From: Ruminococcus albus AD2013
Lineage (GTDB): Bacteria > Bacillota > Clostridia > Oscillospirales > Ruminococcaceae
Assembly (NCBI RefSeq): GCF_000526775.1
Contig: NZ_JAGS01000005.1
Location: 124,001 to 188,000, forward strand
Length of the DNA: 64,000 bases
Direction of reading: 5' to 3'
The position numbers and the translations under genes are program-made. A model generated the notes under the pieces. That model had not been told where the DNA came from. It was given only the letters and a program-made list of their open reading frames with translations, and ran no database searches. Of the stretch, positions 1 through 8,240 are shown piece after piece. Positions within the stretch are counted from its first letter, which is position 1, and every line of letters begins with the position of its first letter.

Positions 1-23
1 TATATAGTTGTTGTTTGGAATTA

Positions 24-66
24 TTTTCTGAATGGATGATTTTTTTCTTTTAAATCATTCAGAAAA
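24..66. terminator. bulged hairpin, possible terminator
   Basis: A 15-bp stem (arms about 24-42 and 52-66, with a 4-nt bulge in the left arm) is followed on the + strand by a T-rich stretch. No gene is visible upstream in the window, so it may end a transcript entering from the left. Bases 1-206 otherwise hold only A+T-rich DNA. Confidence 0.35.
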
Positions 67-206
67 TTTTTGTTTCTATATATATTATATAATATTTTGA
101 AGGATATAAAAAATTCTGTATAGTTAAAAAGTGTTTTTTCGATGAAATAAACTATATAAAAAAATTTTTTTTGCTTTTTTATATTATACCATACAGAAAA
201 ATCTAA

Positions 207-330
207 GTGAAGCCTCACACGACTAAAGTCGCGTGCTTCCAATAGTGTCCTAGCGGACACGCCCACTTTAGGTGGGCGGACTACGTTTCTACCATACAGC
301 CTGAACTCAGAAAATTATGCTGTTTGAGCA
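207..330 (-). ncRNA. right end / omega-RNA-like segment of tnpB-1
   Basis: Downstream of tnpB-1, on the same strand, lie two GC-rich hairpins: a CGCCCAC..GTGGGCG stem near 258-285 and a GACTTTAGTC-centred stem near 213-240. The segment ends in TCAC at 207, as the second tnpB element does at 8106. In IS200/IS605 elements this region is the transposon right end and the scaffold of the TnpB guide RNA (established for the family). The guide would then be read from the flank just below 207. No RNA evidence exists here; boundaries are inferred. Confidence 0.6.
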
Positions 331-1640
331 ATAATTTCCGCATTCAGGTTAACTAAAGTAGAGAACGTGCAGGTGCTTCTCTTACTGCATTGAGGTACTT
401 TAGCCTCAATGAGCAACCTTGAATTCTCATCCAAGGATTTTAATATTTCACGTATAAAGTATCTTGCCCCGATATTATACGAAGCAGATAGATCACAGTT
501 GTAGGTCTTGCCATTTTGAAATTTGCATAGCTCATAGGTATTGAAACCACCGAATTTACCACGAAGTACAAAACCACTGCCATCGTAGGCAAGGTGTGAC
601 GTATTCCATGCACAGATATGGCTTACTCTCATACCCAGTCTGTGAACTTTATTCGTTACAATAGACTGTACTTCCTGACTGCGCCACAGCTTGAGCTTCT
701 GCTTTTTAGAACCGCGGACCTTACCGTTCTTGTCTAAATGCTCAAATACAATAACATCTGCATTATAAAGAACGGCTATATCTACGATGCAGGCAGCAGT
801 TTTAGTGGCAATGTCGTGATTGATTCCTTTGGCTTTTGCCCAAAGCCTTGGTGTTTTATAGTTACCATGCTGCTGAGCTTTTTTTATACGGTTAATGCTA
901 TGCATCAGATGGTCTGTTTCTTTGGGAAGCTTACAAAAATGCCTTCCAAGAATAGTGCCATCTGAACGCATTACGGAAATCGTAGCGGCAGTGTTGATAC
1001 CAAGATCTACAGCAACAATGGTCTGTTCATACACAGATATATCTGCAAGTTTGACCTTTTCCTCGAACGGAAAGTCCAAAAACCACTCCTTGCCTCGTTT
1101 TTGAAGTGTTGGAGCGCATTGCTTGCGAAAACTGCAATGTCTGTATATATAATCCATATCTGACTTTTTAAGGTTTATTGTTATCCAATCCCATGTGTTT
1201 CGGATATAAACTTTGATCTGAGCAGTATAATCACCGGTCTGATTGTACATTACTGTACGATACATTGACGGAAATGTATATCCTGCTTTTGGGTTTGATG
1301 GTTCTCTGCCAACCTGATTTTTAATCCAGTTTGCGAGATTACTTTTGTAAGATGATACCTTGCCAATAGCATCGTTAATAGCACCACGACGCAGATAACT
1401 TGGCATCTTATAGAATTTGGCATCAAAATCATAAATTGGATTGGGATTATCTTTTGTAGCATGGATCAGTGTTTCAATATATGTGAGTCTATTCACATCT
1501 TTGAATGCAACTATGTTATCCCAATTATCAAGACATACTTTGATAAGGTAATCTACAGCATGTCTGTATACGATAACGGTATCTTTGAAAATGTTGTTGT
1601 AATGCTTGATCTTAACGCTGTAAGTCGTATATATCTGCAT
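315..1640 (-). CDS. tnpB: TnpB-like RNA-guided nuclease lacking a normal zinc ribbon
   Basis: A 441-aa IS605 OrfB/TnpB family protein. The RuvC-like triad is visible: D212 in VAVDLGINTAA, E300 in VIVFEHLD and D383 in NCDLSASYNIGAR. Family members act as RNA-guided DNA nucleases that help retain the transposon. Unlike typical TnpB, the segment between motifs II and III (about 340-383) has no pair of CxxC motifs; only scattered Cys (343, 372, 382) remain, so the zinc ribbon is degenerate or replaced. The ATG start overlaps the 3' end of a tnpA remnant, the normal tnpA-tnpB arrangement. A promoter resembling that of parA lies about 115 bp upstream. The motif triad makes the family call firm. Activity is unproven. 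Confidence 0.88.
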   Translation of the reverse strand: MQIYTTYSVKIKHYNNIFKDTVIVYRHAVDYLIKVCLDNWDNIVAFKDVNRLTYIETLIHATKDNPNPIYDFDAKFYKMPSYLRRGAINDAIGKVSSYKSNLANWIKNQVGREPSNPKAGYTFPSMYRTVMYNQTGDYTAQIKVYIRNTWDWITINLKKSDMDYIYRHCSFRKQCAPTLQKRGKEWFLDFPFEEKVKLADISVYEQTIVAVDLGINTAATISVMRSDGTILGRHFCKLPKETDHLMHSINRIKKAQQHGNYKTPRLWAKAKGINHDIATKTAACIVDIAVLYNADVIVFEHLDKNGKVRGSKKQKLKLWRSQEVQSIVTNKVHRLGMRVSHICAWNTSHLAYDGSGFVLRGKFGGFNTYELCKFQNGKTYNCDLSASYNIGARYFIREILKSLDENSRLLIEAKVPQCSKRSTCTFSTLVNLNAEIIAQTA

Positions 1641-1748
1641 ACTGCAGACTCCCTCCTTCTACTTGTTTTTTTTGAGAATTAATGTAATCTGTTACCTGTT
1701 TAAGACTTCTGTCGCTTACAGTTGCTACAAAATACGATGGTTTCCATA
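1612..1748 (-). pseudogene. tnpA: 3' remnant of IS200-type transposase tnpA
   Basis: Read on the minus strand, this codes for WKPSYFVATVSDRSLKQV and a short tail, the usual C-terminus of Y1 (HUH) TnpA proteins, and stops at 1612-1614 inside the start of tnpB-1. The catalytic HUH and Tyr parts are absent. Upstream the frame runs only a dozen codons into the A+T-rich promoter module before a stop. The element therefore cannot move by itself, and tnpB is now downstream of a foreign promoter. The exact junction is uncertain because the promoter sequence can also be read in frame. Confidence 0.75.
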
Positions 1749-1755
1749 TATATTT

Positions 1756-1764
1756 ATTATAGTA
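1756..1764 (-). promoter_or_regulatory. promoter module A (for tnpB-1)
   Basis: On the minus strand a TATAAT box follows an A/T-tract of about 35 bp. It aligns with the modules upstream of tnpB-2 (9480-9488) and parA (38586-38594), although its extended -10 reads TACTATAAT instead of TGCTATAAT. The palindrome that normally sits upstream of the module is at 3429-3446, separated by the inserted IS. Removing the IS restores the order palindrome, A/T-tract, -10, gene. Confidence 0.6.
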
Positions 1765-1797
1765 GATTTTTTTAAGAATTTAAAATTTTATATACTT

Positions 1798-3407
1798 AGT
1801 CTCTCCTCATTAAGGCATAATTTCAAGAGCACCGCCGCAGGCCATATGACAGCTCGAAATTCAGCAAAAACTGAATAAGGCGCAAAAGCTTCGCCGCAAG
1901 ACGGTCGATGTTCATTGCAATGATGCTGAGAACGATCGATGCTTTTGTTGTATCTTCTCTATTTGTAAGCAGCAGACCCAGACCGAATTTGCGTTTCGCG
2001 AGACTAAACTTCCGCTCCTCTTCAATTCGGTCGGTATTATCCTGATAGGCGATTTTCTTCTCAGCCTTGCTGTCTGCATCCTTCTTCGGCCTTCCGAGTT
2101 TCTTTCCGGAAAGCCGAATGCCGAGACTGCTGCAAAATGCAATGTTATCCCGATTGCGATAGATCTGATCTGCGAGCACACGCTCCGGATAATGTCCTGT
2201 GCGCTTCTTATAATTCTCGAGCGCAGTTTTCAAAACGGCACTCTCGTTGTAGGCATCGAAGGATAGCTTTTCAATTCTGCACATTCCGGTTTCATCCACA
2301 GACAGATCCAGCTTGGCACCGAACTCAACCGGAGATTTTGCTTTTCCTCTGACGATAGGTCGGATATATGGCTGGCTGATGCTGACGATTCTATTTTCAA
2401 TGCGATGTGTATTGCTGACAAACATATGTTGCTGCTGCGAATAGACTGTCTCCAGAATGTCGAGTAAATATGCGTCAGATTCTGAAAGCACAACACCATT
2501 GTTTTTCAGCAGATTCGAGATATATCCAAGATCGCGGCGGATGTATTGCAGCTGCTTTTTGATTGCTTTTCTGATCTTTTTCGCACCGCGTTTTCTGCAT
2601 TTTGCGAGAGCAAGATAATCCTTTCATGCCTTCTCACGGTACATTCTCGGTCTGTAGAAATTGTATTTATCACTGACCCGACAGATCATATCTTCCAGCT
2701 TTTCACGCGCTTCATTCAGCAGTTCAATATCCTGCGGATACTTGATGTTTTGCGGAGCACAAGTTGCATCAATGATCAATGTACCAGAAATCCCAGCGGT
2801 TTCCGTGTGATTCCGGACATCCTGCTCTCCGCCGCTGTTACCGTGATCATCATCGTCATCCTGATTGACCTGATCGTCTTTCAGTGTATTGTATTCGATG
2901 ATCATTTCATTGATCTCGTTCAGCACCTCTTCAGACAGACGCTTGCGAATTTCAACAAGCAGAGACGGCACAAACGGAATCTTGTCTTCATATCCGGGCA
3001 GACCGATGAAATACTGATAGTACGGGTTTTCTCTGATCTGTTCGACCAGTTCCTCATCAGGATAGTGATATTGCTTCTGAATCAGCAGCGAACCGAGTGC
3101 CATGCGCAGGGGCTTTGCAGGCATACCGGTATGGCTCGGGAACAGCTTCGCATACTCAGCCTCGATCGTTTCCCACGGGATCATTGCTGCTTTCTTCACC
3201 CAGCGGTTATCCAGGTTCATTTGCAGTCCCAGCGGCTGATTGAAATCGGTAAATGAAATCTGCTTTTCTCTCTTGAACTTATACATGGCATCCTCCAAAG
3301 TGCAAGCTTTTTTCTCGTTTTCCGGCTTTTTCTTTGCACTTCTATTATACCATGTTTTATCGCTTTTGTCGATACTACGAGAGTTTTATTTGAATTGAGG
3401 AGAGACT
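1798..3407 (-). mobile_element. complete insertion sequence, IS5/IS1182-like, 4-bp target duplication
   Basis: The ends are perfect 12-bp inverted repeats, AGTCTCTCCTCA at 1798-1809 and TGAGGAGAGACT at 3396-3407. They are flanked by a 4-bp direct repeat, ACTT (1794-1797 and 3408-3411). The 1610-bp element carries one transposase reading frame and is richer in G+C than its surroundings. It landed between an A/T-rich promoter tract and its upstream palindrome. The transposase has an internal stop, so the copy is probably immobile unless helped in trans. Confidence 0.9.
1823..3298 (-). pseudogene. DDE transposase with one in-frame nonsense codon
   Basis: The frame is continuous for about 490 codons except for a TGA at 2624-2626 where relatives would carry Arg (CGA to TGA is one base). 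The N-terminal part has the DUF772-type region (LGSLLIQKQYHYPDEELVEQ) and the first catalytic Asp in LIIDATCAPQNI. The part after the stop carries the second Asp in RVLADQIYRN and the Glu in RIEEERKFSLAKRKFG. The same frame resumes directly after the stop. This is an IS5/IS1182-type transposase by motif; the exact IS family was not searched. Confidence 0.85.
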
Positions 3408-3428
3408 ACTTAAAAGTTGTTCTGTGTT

Positions 3429-3446
3429 TGTGTCACGCGTGACACA
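3429..3446. repeat. palindrome site 1 (exact)
   Basis: TGTGTCACGCGTGACACA, with symmetry extending outward to 26 bp. It lies 22 bp beyond the IS right end and was upstream of promoter module A before the IS inserted. Confidence 0.9.
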
Positions 3447-3486
3447 AACAGAATTCAATTTTTCTTTTTATGAGGTTTAAGAAGCA

Positions 3487-3556
3487 GAAAGACAGCTAAT
3501 CTTACTCACTTAGCTGTCTTTCACTTAAGAATTATAGTATCTGACATTCTTAAGTG
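3487..3556. repeat. two adjacent hairpins, possible bidirectional terminators
   Basis: A stem GAAAGACAGCTAA / TTAGCTGTCTTTC (3487-3499, 3510-3522) abuts a second stem CACTTAAGAAT / ATTCTTAAGTG (3522-3532, 3546-3556). No gene is seen beside them. They may be a decayed palindromic element or terminators left by a lost gene. The rest of 3447-3840 holds only the solo IS605 end and the NYN-gene terminator listed next. Confidence 0.45.
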
Positions 3557-3671
3557 AGGCTTACAGTTTATAAGACGAAGTATATGATCAGGACTTCCTG
3601 TATTTGGTAGTTCTTACGATATGGTATTACAATGAATATACATACCCTCGACAATGCACAACAGAATGTCT

Positions 3672-3722
3672 AGAAATGCCGCCTAACTCATGACTAAAGT
3701 CACGAGCGTGCGGCGGCAAAAT
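3672..3722 (-). mobile_element. orphan IS605-type end (guide-scaffold remnant)
   Basis: The minus strand carries the GTGACTTTAGTCA core and a GCCGCC..GGCGGC outer stem, as in right ends of IS605/tnpB elements, but there is no tnpB next to it. It is probably a solo end left by deletion, or a non-autonomous element. Confidence 0.5.
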
Positions 3723-3752
3723 CGTCAAACGTTTTATTTGGAAAAACAAAAG

Positions 3753-3783
3753 GGGAGTCGTCTCTTTTTCTAAGACAACTCCC
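3753..3783 (-). terminator. terminator after the NYN gene
   Basis: An 11-bp stem with one mismatch (GGGAGTCGTCT / AGACAACTCCC) is followed on the minus strand by CCCCTTTTGTTTTT. It sits 58 bp past the stop of the NYN-domain gene. Confidence 0.75.
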
Positions 3784-3841
3784 AAATATTCTCTTGAATA
3801 TATTTGACTATTATCAATAATAAAATAAATCTGCTTAATAA

Positions 3842-5101
3842 TTATTTTTGTATTTCAATTTCGAATTTTCCATCAACGATCTTCAGCTTTAATGTCTTCA
3901 CGTATCTTGTACAGAAGTTTTCCATTTCTTTTTTCGTAGCAGTAATTCTTGTTTCTTCATAGATCTTCTTCGTTAGTTCCATTGGTTCTTCGCCCAGCAG
4001 GGTAGGAAAGTGGGTTTCCAATTCAGAAAACAAAACAGAACGCTTTAAATCTTCCGTTGCTGCAGAACAAAAATCGTCTATCGCACAATAATAGATCCCG
4101 TGCTGAGTAAGAGCATCTTTTATAGCAAAGCCACACTTGTCATACTCATACATTACAAGAAAATTCGCTTCGGGAAGACTTTCAATAAGACCGTAGAAAT
4201 CCGAATCGCTTGATACTAAAATAAAAGAGGTTATATTGTTGTTGTAGAAATCCTTTACTATACAGGCAGTCATTCTTATATCTACAAGACTCTTTCTGTC
4301 TGTTATTCTATCTATTTCTATATGCTCGACAGGGATCTTGATAAATTTAGAAAGCCAGTCCCAGCCCGTTGTTGTATGCGGATCGTCATAAAGAGTTATT
4401 TTTTCTATTTTTGCCAATTCATCAGGTTCAAGTCCTTTTAATACGCTGTATAGCTTAAAAGGATCGGAATTTTCACAGTCTACAGCAATAGTGGTCTTTT
4501 CAGAATCATCAATGAAATTATAAATGTTATTTCTGGTATCATCATCAGCGTCCCTGTATTTTGTCTGATCGGTAAAAACATCCCCATTCATTTCATATAG
4601 AAATTTCAGAAATTTTCTGTCCGAATAAAGTATGCCTCCGCAATCCTTAGGCTCCCAGTAGATATATTTCTGGAAAGGATAATATTCAATATTAGCCATA
4701 TATTTCGTGAATTCATCCCGCATTACGTTCGGCTTATTATATCTTGGTACTACAAATAATTTTTTGATATAGTCCCAGTTGATCCAGTCATAGAAAAGAC
4801 TTTTACAATTATCTATATTATCATTGATAAGTTTAGTGAAATCCAGAATATATTTTTCAGAACGATAATTTGCCTTTATGATCTGTATTCCCCATTTATT
4901 TAATTGTTCGATCTCGCTGTTATCATACCATTCAAGAGACGTCAGGTTTTTTAAGCCATACACCATCGCGTCGTCTGTTCTCTTAAAATTCTGAAACAGA
5001 GTTGATCTGAGTTTGCTTAAGTATCTTATTATATTCGCTTCTTTGTTGTTATAAAGGAAATCAAGTTTTTCGGAACATTCTTCCCGGAAGCTTAATTCCA
5101 A
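3842..5101 (-). CDS. NYN/PIN-like domain protein (putative nuclease)
   Basis: A 419-aa protein whose second half looks like a NYN (PIN-like) metal-dependent nuclease fold: TTIAVDCENSD near residue 203 supplies the first Asp, and FILVSSDSDFYGLIESL near 293-310 supplies the acidic SDSDF motif. NYN proteins usually act on RNA. The N-terminal 190 residues are not recognised. The start is unsettled: the TTG at 5101 has no close ribosome binding site, while an AGGAGG lies about 75 nt upstream and the frame stays open back to it without a canonical start codon. The gene lies downstream of the CoiA-like and membrane-protein genes on the same strand, with a 155-bp gap. Confidence 0.7.
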   Translation of the reverse strand: MELSFREECSEKLDFLYNNKEANIIRYLSKLRSTLFQNFKRTDDAMVYGLKNLTSLEWYDNSEIEQLNKWGIQIIKANYRSEKYILDFTKLINDNIDNCKSLFYDWINWDYIKKLFVVPRYNKPNVMRDEFTKYMANIEYYPFQKYIYWEPKDCGGILYSDRKFLKFLYEMNGDVFTDQTKYRDADDDTRNNIYNFIDDSEKTTIAVDCENSDPFKLYSVLKGLEPDELAKIEKITLYDDPHTTTGWDWLSKFIKIPVEHIEIDRITDRKSLVDIRMTACIVKDFYNNNITSFILVSSDSDFYGLIESLPEANFLVMYEYDKCGFAIKDALTQHGIYYCAIDDFCSAATEDLKRSVLFSELETHFPTLLGEEPMELTKKIYEETRITATKKEMENFCTRYVKTLKLKIVDGKFEIEIQK

Positions 5102-5256
5102 TGCTGATTTTTTTACCCCAATTAAATAAGCTATGGTCGTTACGATTTCTTTAGTATCTATCGCCGTAATTTTCCCTCCTATTTTTGCATCAGAAATTTT
5201 TATATTCTTATTATATCATAAAATTTAGGGAATCAAAAAAAATAGACTCGAAAAAA

Positions 5257-6708
5257 TTAGCTCTTTTTGTATTTTGCAATCATGATGTGATCATCTCTTC
5301 CTGCTACATAATTATTTTTTATCCAACTTTTGTTCTTCTTTAAAAATCTGATTAATTGTTCCTCGTTGACCTCTATATTATTACGATTAAGACTGTTTTT
5401 TATTCTTTGTCTGAATTCTTCTATATATGAATTTTCAATGTAATTTACCAGGGCGCTTTGAATGGAAATTTGAGCAAGTATCCTGAATTTCTCATCATCT
5501 TTTGGAAGCTCTCTGTAAGGCTTCATTAGATCCAGATAGATATCTTTTTCCTCATTTGAGCATTGAGCGAGTTTGATCATAAGTTCCTTGATCGGAGCAG
5601 CGTATCCGATAAACGCCTTATTTAGTTTTTCTTCAAACAATTCTCTTGTATAAGGCATCATTTGTATTAATGTTTTCGGGAGTTTTATTTCTTCCAGAGG
5701 AATCAGTTCGTACTCGCCTTTTATTTTAGAACCTATAAACATTCCGGTACGCTGATGAAGCTCGGCAACACTATCTTCTTTGCGTTTTAAGACATTTTCT
5801 TTCTTTTTGATTTCTTCTTGTTTGACTTCAGCAAGTTTTGCAAGACGTTTCTTTTCTTCTTCTGCAGCTTCAAGCATTCTGCGTTCTAGTTCTTCCTGTT
5901 TCTTCCGTTGCTCTTCATTGTAGAGTTCATTGTCTTTTTCTATCTCTGTATTTTTCTGTTCGATTATTTTTTCTATATAAGGTATTTTGCCTGATTCGTT
6001 TACCGAAAAGGCAGATATAGGCATGGATTCATAGTGAAATTTTTGACGGTGGATCCTTGCTTTATAGATTGTTTTATACCTTACTGTTAGAGGATTCAAC
6101 TCGTTTTCACTTTCGGTTTCGGACTCGCTTTCAGATGCGTACAATACTAAGTTTTGCCAATCATCCTGTAAAAGCATTGCATCCTTAGTGTACATATCTT
6201 CAAAAAAATCAATTGAGGAAGGTTCTCCTATGATAATCCAGAGATCAACAACACCCATTTCTTTGAATTTCTCATGCTGTTCTTTCATTTTAGTCTCCTT
6301 GAAAGACCTATTTATAAAATTTAAAGCAACAGTAGTTTTATTATCAAAGACGAAAGCTATATCTACCCATGTTCCGTCCTCAAGACGTTTATCTAGAAAA
6401 ATCTCATATCCGGGAATAGTTTTATCTATCTCGTTATAAAACTTCTGCCTGATATCTTCGGAATATTTATGATCATTTGAGAATTTATCGTAGGTGCATT
6501 CGGAACTTTTCAAATGTCTGAAGTGCTTTGCCTTTTTCTCAGTATCTACGAACCTTACCTCAGCACCGCAGCCTTTACAATGAAGTTCACTGTTATCGCT
6601 TAATTTTCTCAAATGCAGTTTTTTATCAACTATTTCCTTATTATTGACAGAATTTTCAATGAAATCATCGAAATTCATTTCTTTGCCGTTATAAATGCAG
6701 GTAAGCAT
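5257..6708 (-). CDS. CoiA-like protein with long coiled coil
   Basis: A 483-aa protein. An N-terminal zinc-finger-like element (C44 and C47 in CKGCGAEVRF, then HFRHL and C71) precedes a region with DGTWVDIAFVF (about 112-122), resembling competence CoiA-family nuclease proteins (PD-(D/E)XK-like). Residues about 245-320 are a charged coiled coil rich in Glu, Lys and Arg, followed by a C-terminal domain I do not recognise. The ATG is preceded by a GGAGG-like site. CoiA relatives occur with competence genes and in defence islands; here the neighbours are a membrane protein 32 bp upstream and a NYN nuclease downstream. The substrate is unknown. Confidence 0.65.
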   Translation of the reverse strand: MLTCIYNGKEMNFDDFIENSVNNKEIVDKKLHLRKLSDNSELHCKGCGAEVRFVDTEKKAKHFRHLKSSECTYDKFSNDHKYSEDIRQKFYNEIDKTIPGYEIFLDKRLEDGTWVDIAFVFDNKTTVALNFINRSFKETKMKEQHEKFKEMGVVDLWIIIGEPSSIDFFEDMYTKDAMLLQDDWQNLVLYASESESETESENELNPLTVRYKTIYKARIHRQKFHYESMPISAFSVNESGKIPYIEKIIEQKNTEIEKDNELYNEEQRKKQEELERRMLEAAEEEKKRLAKLAEVKQEEIKKKENVLKRKEDSVAELHQRTGMFIGSKIKGEYELIPLEEIKLPKTLIQMMPYTRELFEEKLNKAFIGYAAPIKELMIKLAQCSNEEKDIYLDLMKPYRELPKDDEKFRILAQISIQSALVNYIENSYIEEFRQRIKNSLNRNNIEVNEEQLIRFLKKNKSWIKNNYVAGRDDHIMIAKYKKS

Positions 6709-6740
6709 AATTATCCCTCCTGATTAGTATTTTATCCCTT

Positions 6741-7829
6741 TTACTCACCACTATCATCGGACGAAATATCCGGTATGTACGGCATTTTTCGCCTTGTTCT
6801 TTTGACAGCAAAAAACATCACTGCCACGAACAGTGCTGTCTCAACAGATAGTGCTATCGTTACAGCTGTTTTGCCCGCAGGATCGCCTTCGATAATGCTG
6901 AGTACATCGTCCAAATACTGCTGAGGCTCGGTTTCTTTCGGTATATCGCCGTAAAACAGAATAATGTATCCGCTTTTAGGGCTTGCCAGTACAAAGCCGA
7001 GACTTCCATCGTTTTCGGAAATGACCTCGGAATAGTATGCTTTGCTACCAAGGTAATCTGTCTGTATGAACTTTTTCAGCACTTCCTCTTTGTGTTTAGC
7101 ACCTTTTTCGGTCTTGGGTTCTTTGATAAGACAATTCGAATCAGAATACAGTTCTTTTAGTTTTTTTGGAATCCGTACATATTTTTTATTGATACAGACT
7201 TCTTTGAATGTCGGGTCATCATACTCGAAAATACTGCCTCCGTATCTGAGCAAGGCGAAATTTGCTTCGTTTGAATAAAGATATGAGGCAAGCTTTATAT
7301 ATGTATCATAGCTGACTTTTCCTTCGGGTGCTTTCTTCTTCATATCGTATATCTGACGGCACAGACCAAAGTTTTGATCTGAATAATTGGAATACATCTT
7401 TTTATCAATAACGATCTCTTCTTTGCCTTTCTCCTTTATGGTCAGCGTTTCTTCCGGTATATCGTTGCCCCAGTCTCCCGGATATTCTTCGAGTGTTTGA
7501 ATATCAATATTCGTACAAAGCAGATACTCGGTCTTTGACAGTTCATACTTTACATGATCGTCGGGTTTATCTGACAGATTGTTGTTGAATTCGAGATAAT
7601 AGCGCCCGTCGTCCGTGTAAGCCGTCAGATCAATGTCATGGGTAGAATAACCTCCACTCGTATGAATGTTGAAATACTCTATCTTCGGTTCAAAACTGCT
7701 TAAATCGTACATATTATCTTCGATTCGGAAATACAGCATCATCGTCACCGATATCATGATAAGGTATATCAGCGGTAAGACAACGCATATGAATTTGAGT
7801 GCTTTGATATTAATTTTTGTTTGTTTCAT
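6741..7829 (-). CDS. two-TM membrane protein, unknown function
   Basis: A 362-aa protein with an N-terminal transmembrane segment (about 11-32), a roughly 290-residue, mostly polar, probably extracytoplasmic domain, and a second transmembrane segment near 325-346 followed by KRTRRK (positive-inside). No known domain was recognised. It ends 32 bp before the CoiA-like gene and is probably the first gene of that operon. The ATG is preceded by a purine-rich site. Confidence 0.75.
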   Translation of the reverse strand: MKQTKINIKALKFICVVLPLIYLIMISVTMMLYFRIEDNMYDLSSFEPKIEYFNIHTSGGYSTHDIDLTAYTDDGRYYLEFNNNLSDKPDDHVKYELSKTEYLLCTNIDIQTLEEYPGDWGNDIPEETLTIKEKGKEEIVIDKKMYSNYSDQNFGLCRQIYDMKKKAPEGKVSYDTYIKLASYLYSNEANFALLRYGGSIFEYDDPTFKEVCINKKYVRIPKKLKELYSDSNCLIKEPKTEKGAKHKEEVLKKFIQTDYLGSKAYYSEVISENDGSLGFVLASPKSGYIILFYGDIPKETEPQQYLDDVLSIIEGDPAGKTAVTIALSVETALFVAVMFFAVKRTRRKMPYIPDISSDDSGE

Positions 7830-7864
7830 AGTGTTCCGTTTCCTTTTTTTATTTATATTTGATT

Positions 7865-8110
7865 TTACAGTATTTTTTTTAGATTGTCAATGATATGAAA
7901 AAGTACCTCTGCCGAAACAGAGGTATTAGTATTATTTACTTTTTTGATCTCAATCGTTAATTTGCCGTTATTGTCTGTGAAATCACCCGGAATATCAAAG
8001 AGATGTTCACCGTATGATATTAATTGGTCGATCCATTCAGAAAATGCAGGTTCATTGATAGAAACTGGATTTTTTTCTTCATCGAAATTAAAAGGTTCTG
8101 TACCAGTGAC
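7865..8110 (-). pseudogene. 3' fragment of an interrupted gene
   Basis: Immediately outside the right end of the tnpB-2 element the minus strand reads open as PFNFDEEKNPVSINEPAF followed by SEWIDQLISYGEHLFDIP and a short tail, with no start codon. It looks like the C-terminal part of a small soluble protein. A hairpin with a T-run (7904-7925) lies near its end. A promoter and a short leader with signal-peptide character lie on the other side of the tnpB element (9390-9488), so the transposon may have split one gene. That link is an inference. Confidence 0.45.
7904..7925 (-). terminator. terminator of the interrupted gene
   Basis: Stem TACCTCTG / CAGAGGTA with a 6-nt loop, followed on the minus strand by CTTTTTCAT. 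Confidence 0.65.
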
Positions 8111-8240
8111 ATCCTCCCCCGACTAAAGGCGGGGGCTTCCCCTGACCTCAGCGAGTTCGGTTCTCGTTCGATAGTACTAATGCACTAAGCATAAGCGAGC
8201 TAACCCCGTGTGTCCCACGGTTTTTATGATTTAAGGCTAC
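8106..8240 (-). ncRNA. right end / omega-RNA-like segment of tnpB-2
   Basis: Below the broken tnpB-2, the minus strand forms a strong CCCCCGCCTTTAGTCGGGGG hairpin ending in GGATGTCAC at 8106, plus upstream stems around 8150-8230. This is the typical guide-scaffold and right end of IS605-type tnpB elements. The next bases on the minus strand, ACTGGTACAGAACC, would be the guide segment and belong to the interrupted gene fragment. Confidence 0.65.

Noticed and set aside
21..266. 81-codon minus-strand frame at the left edge
   Set aside because: It runs through the hairpins of the tnpB-1 right end and A/T tracts, and has no ribosome binding site.
2546..3256. 236-codon plus-strand frame
   Set aside because: Antisense of the transposase; composition is that of a shadow frame.
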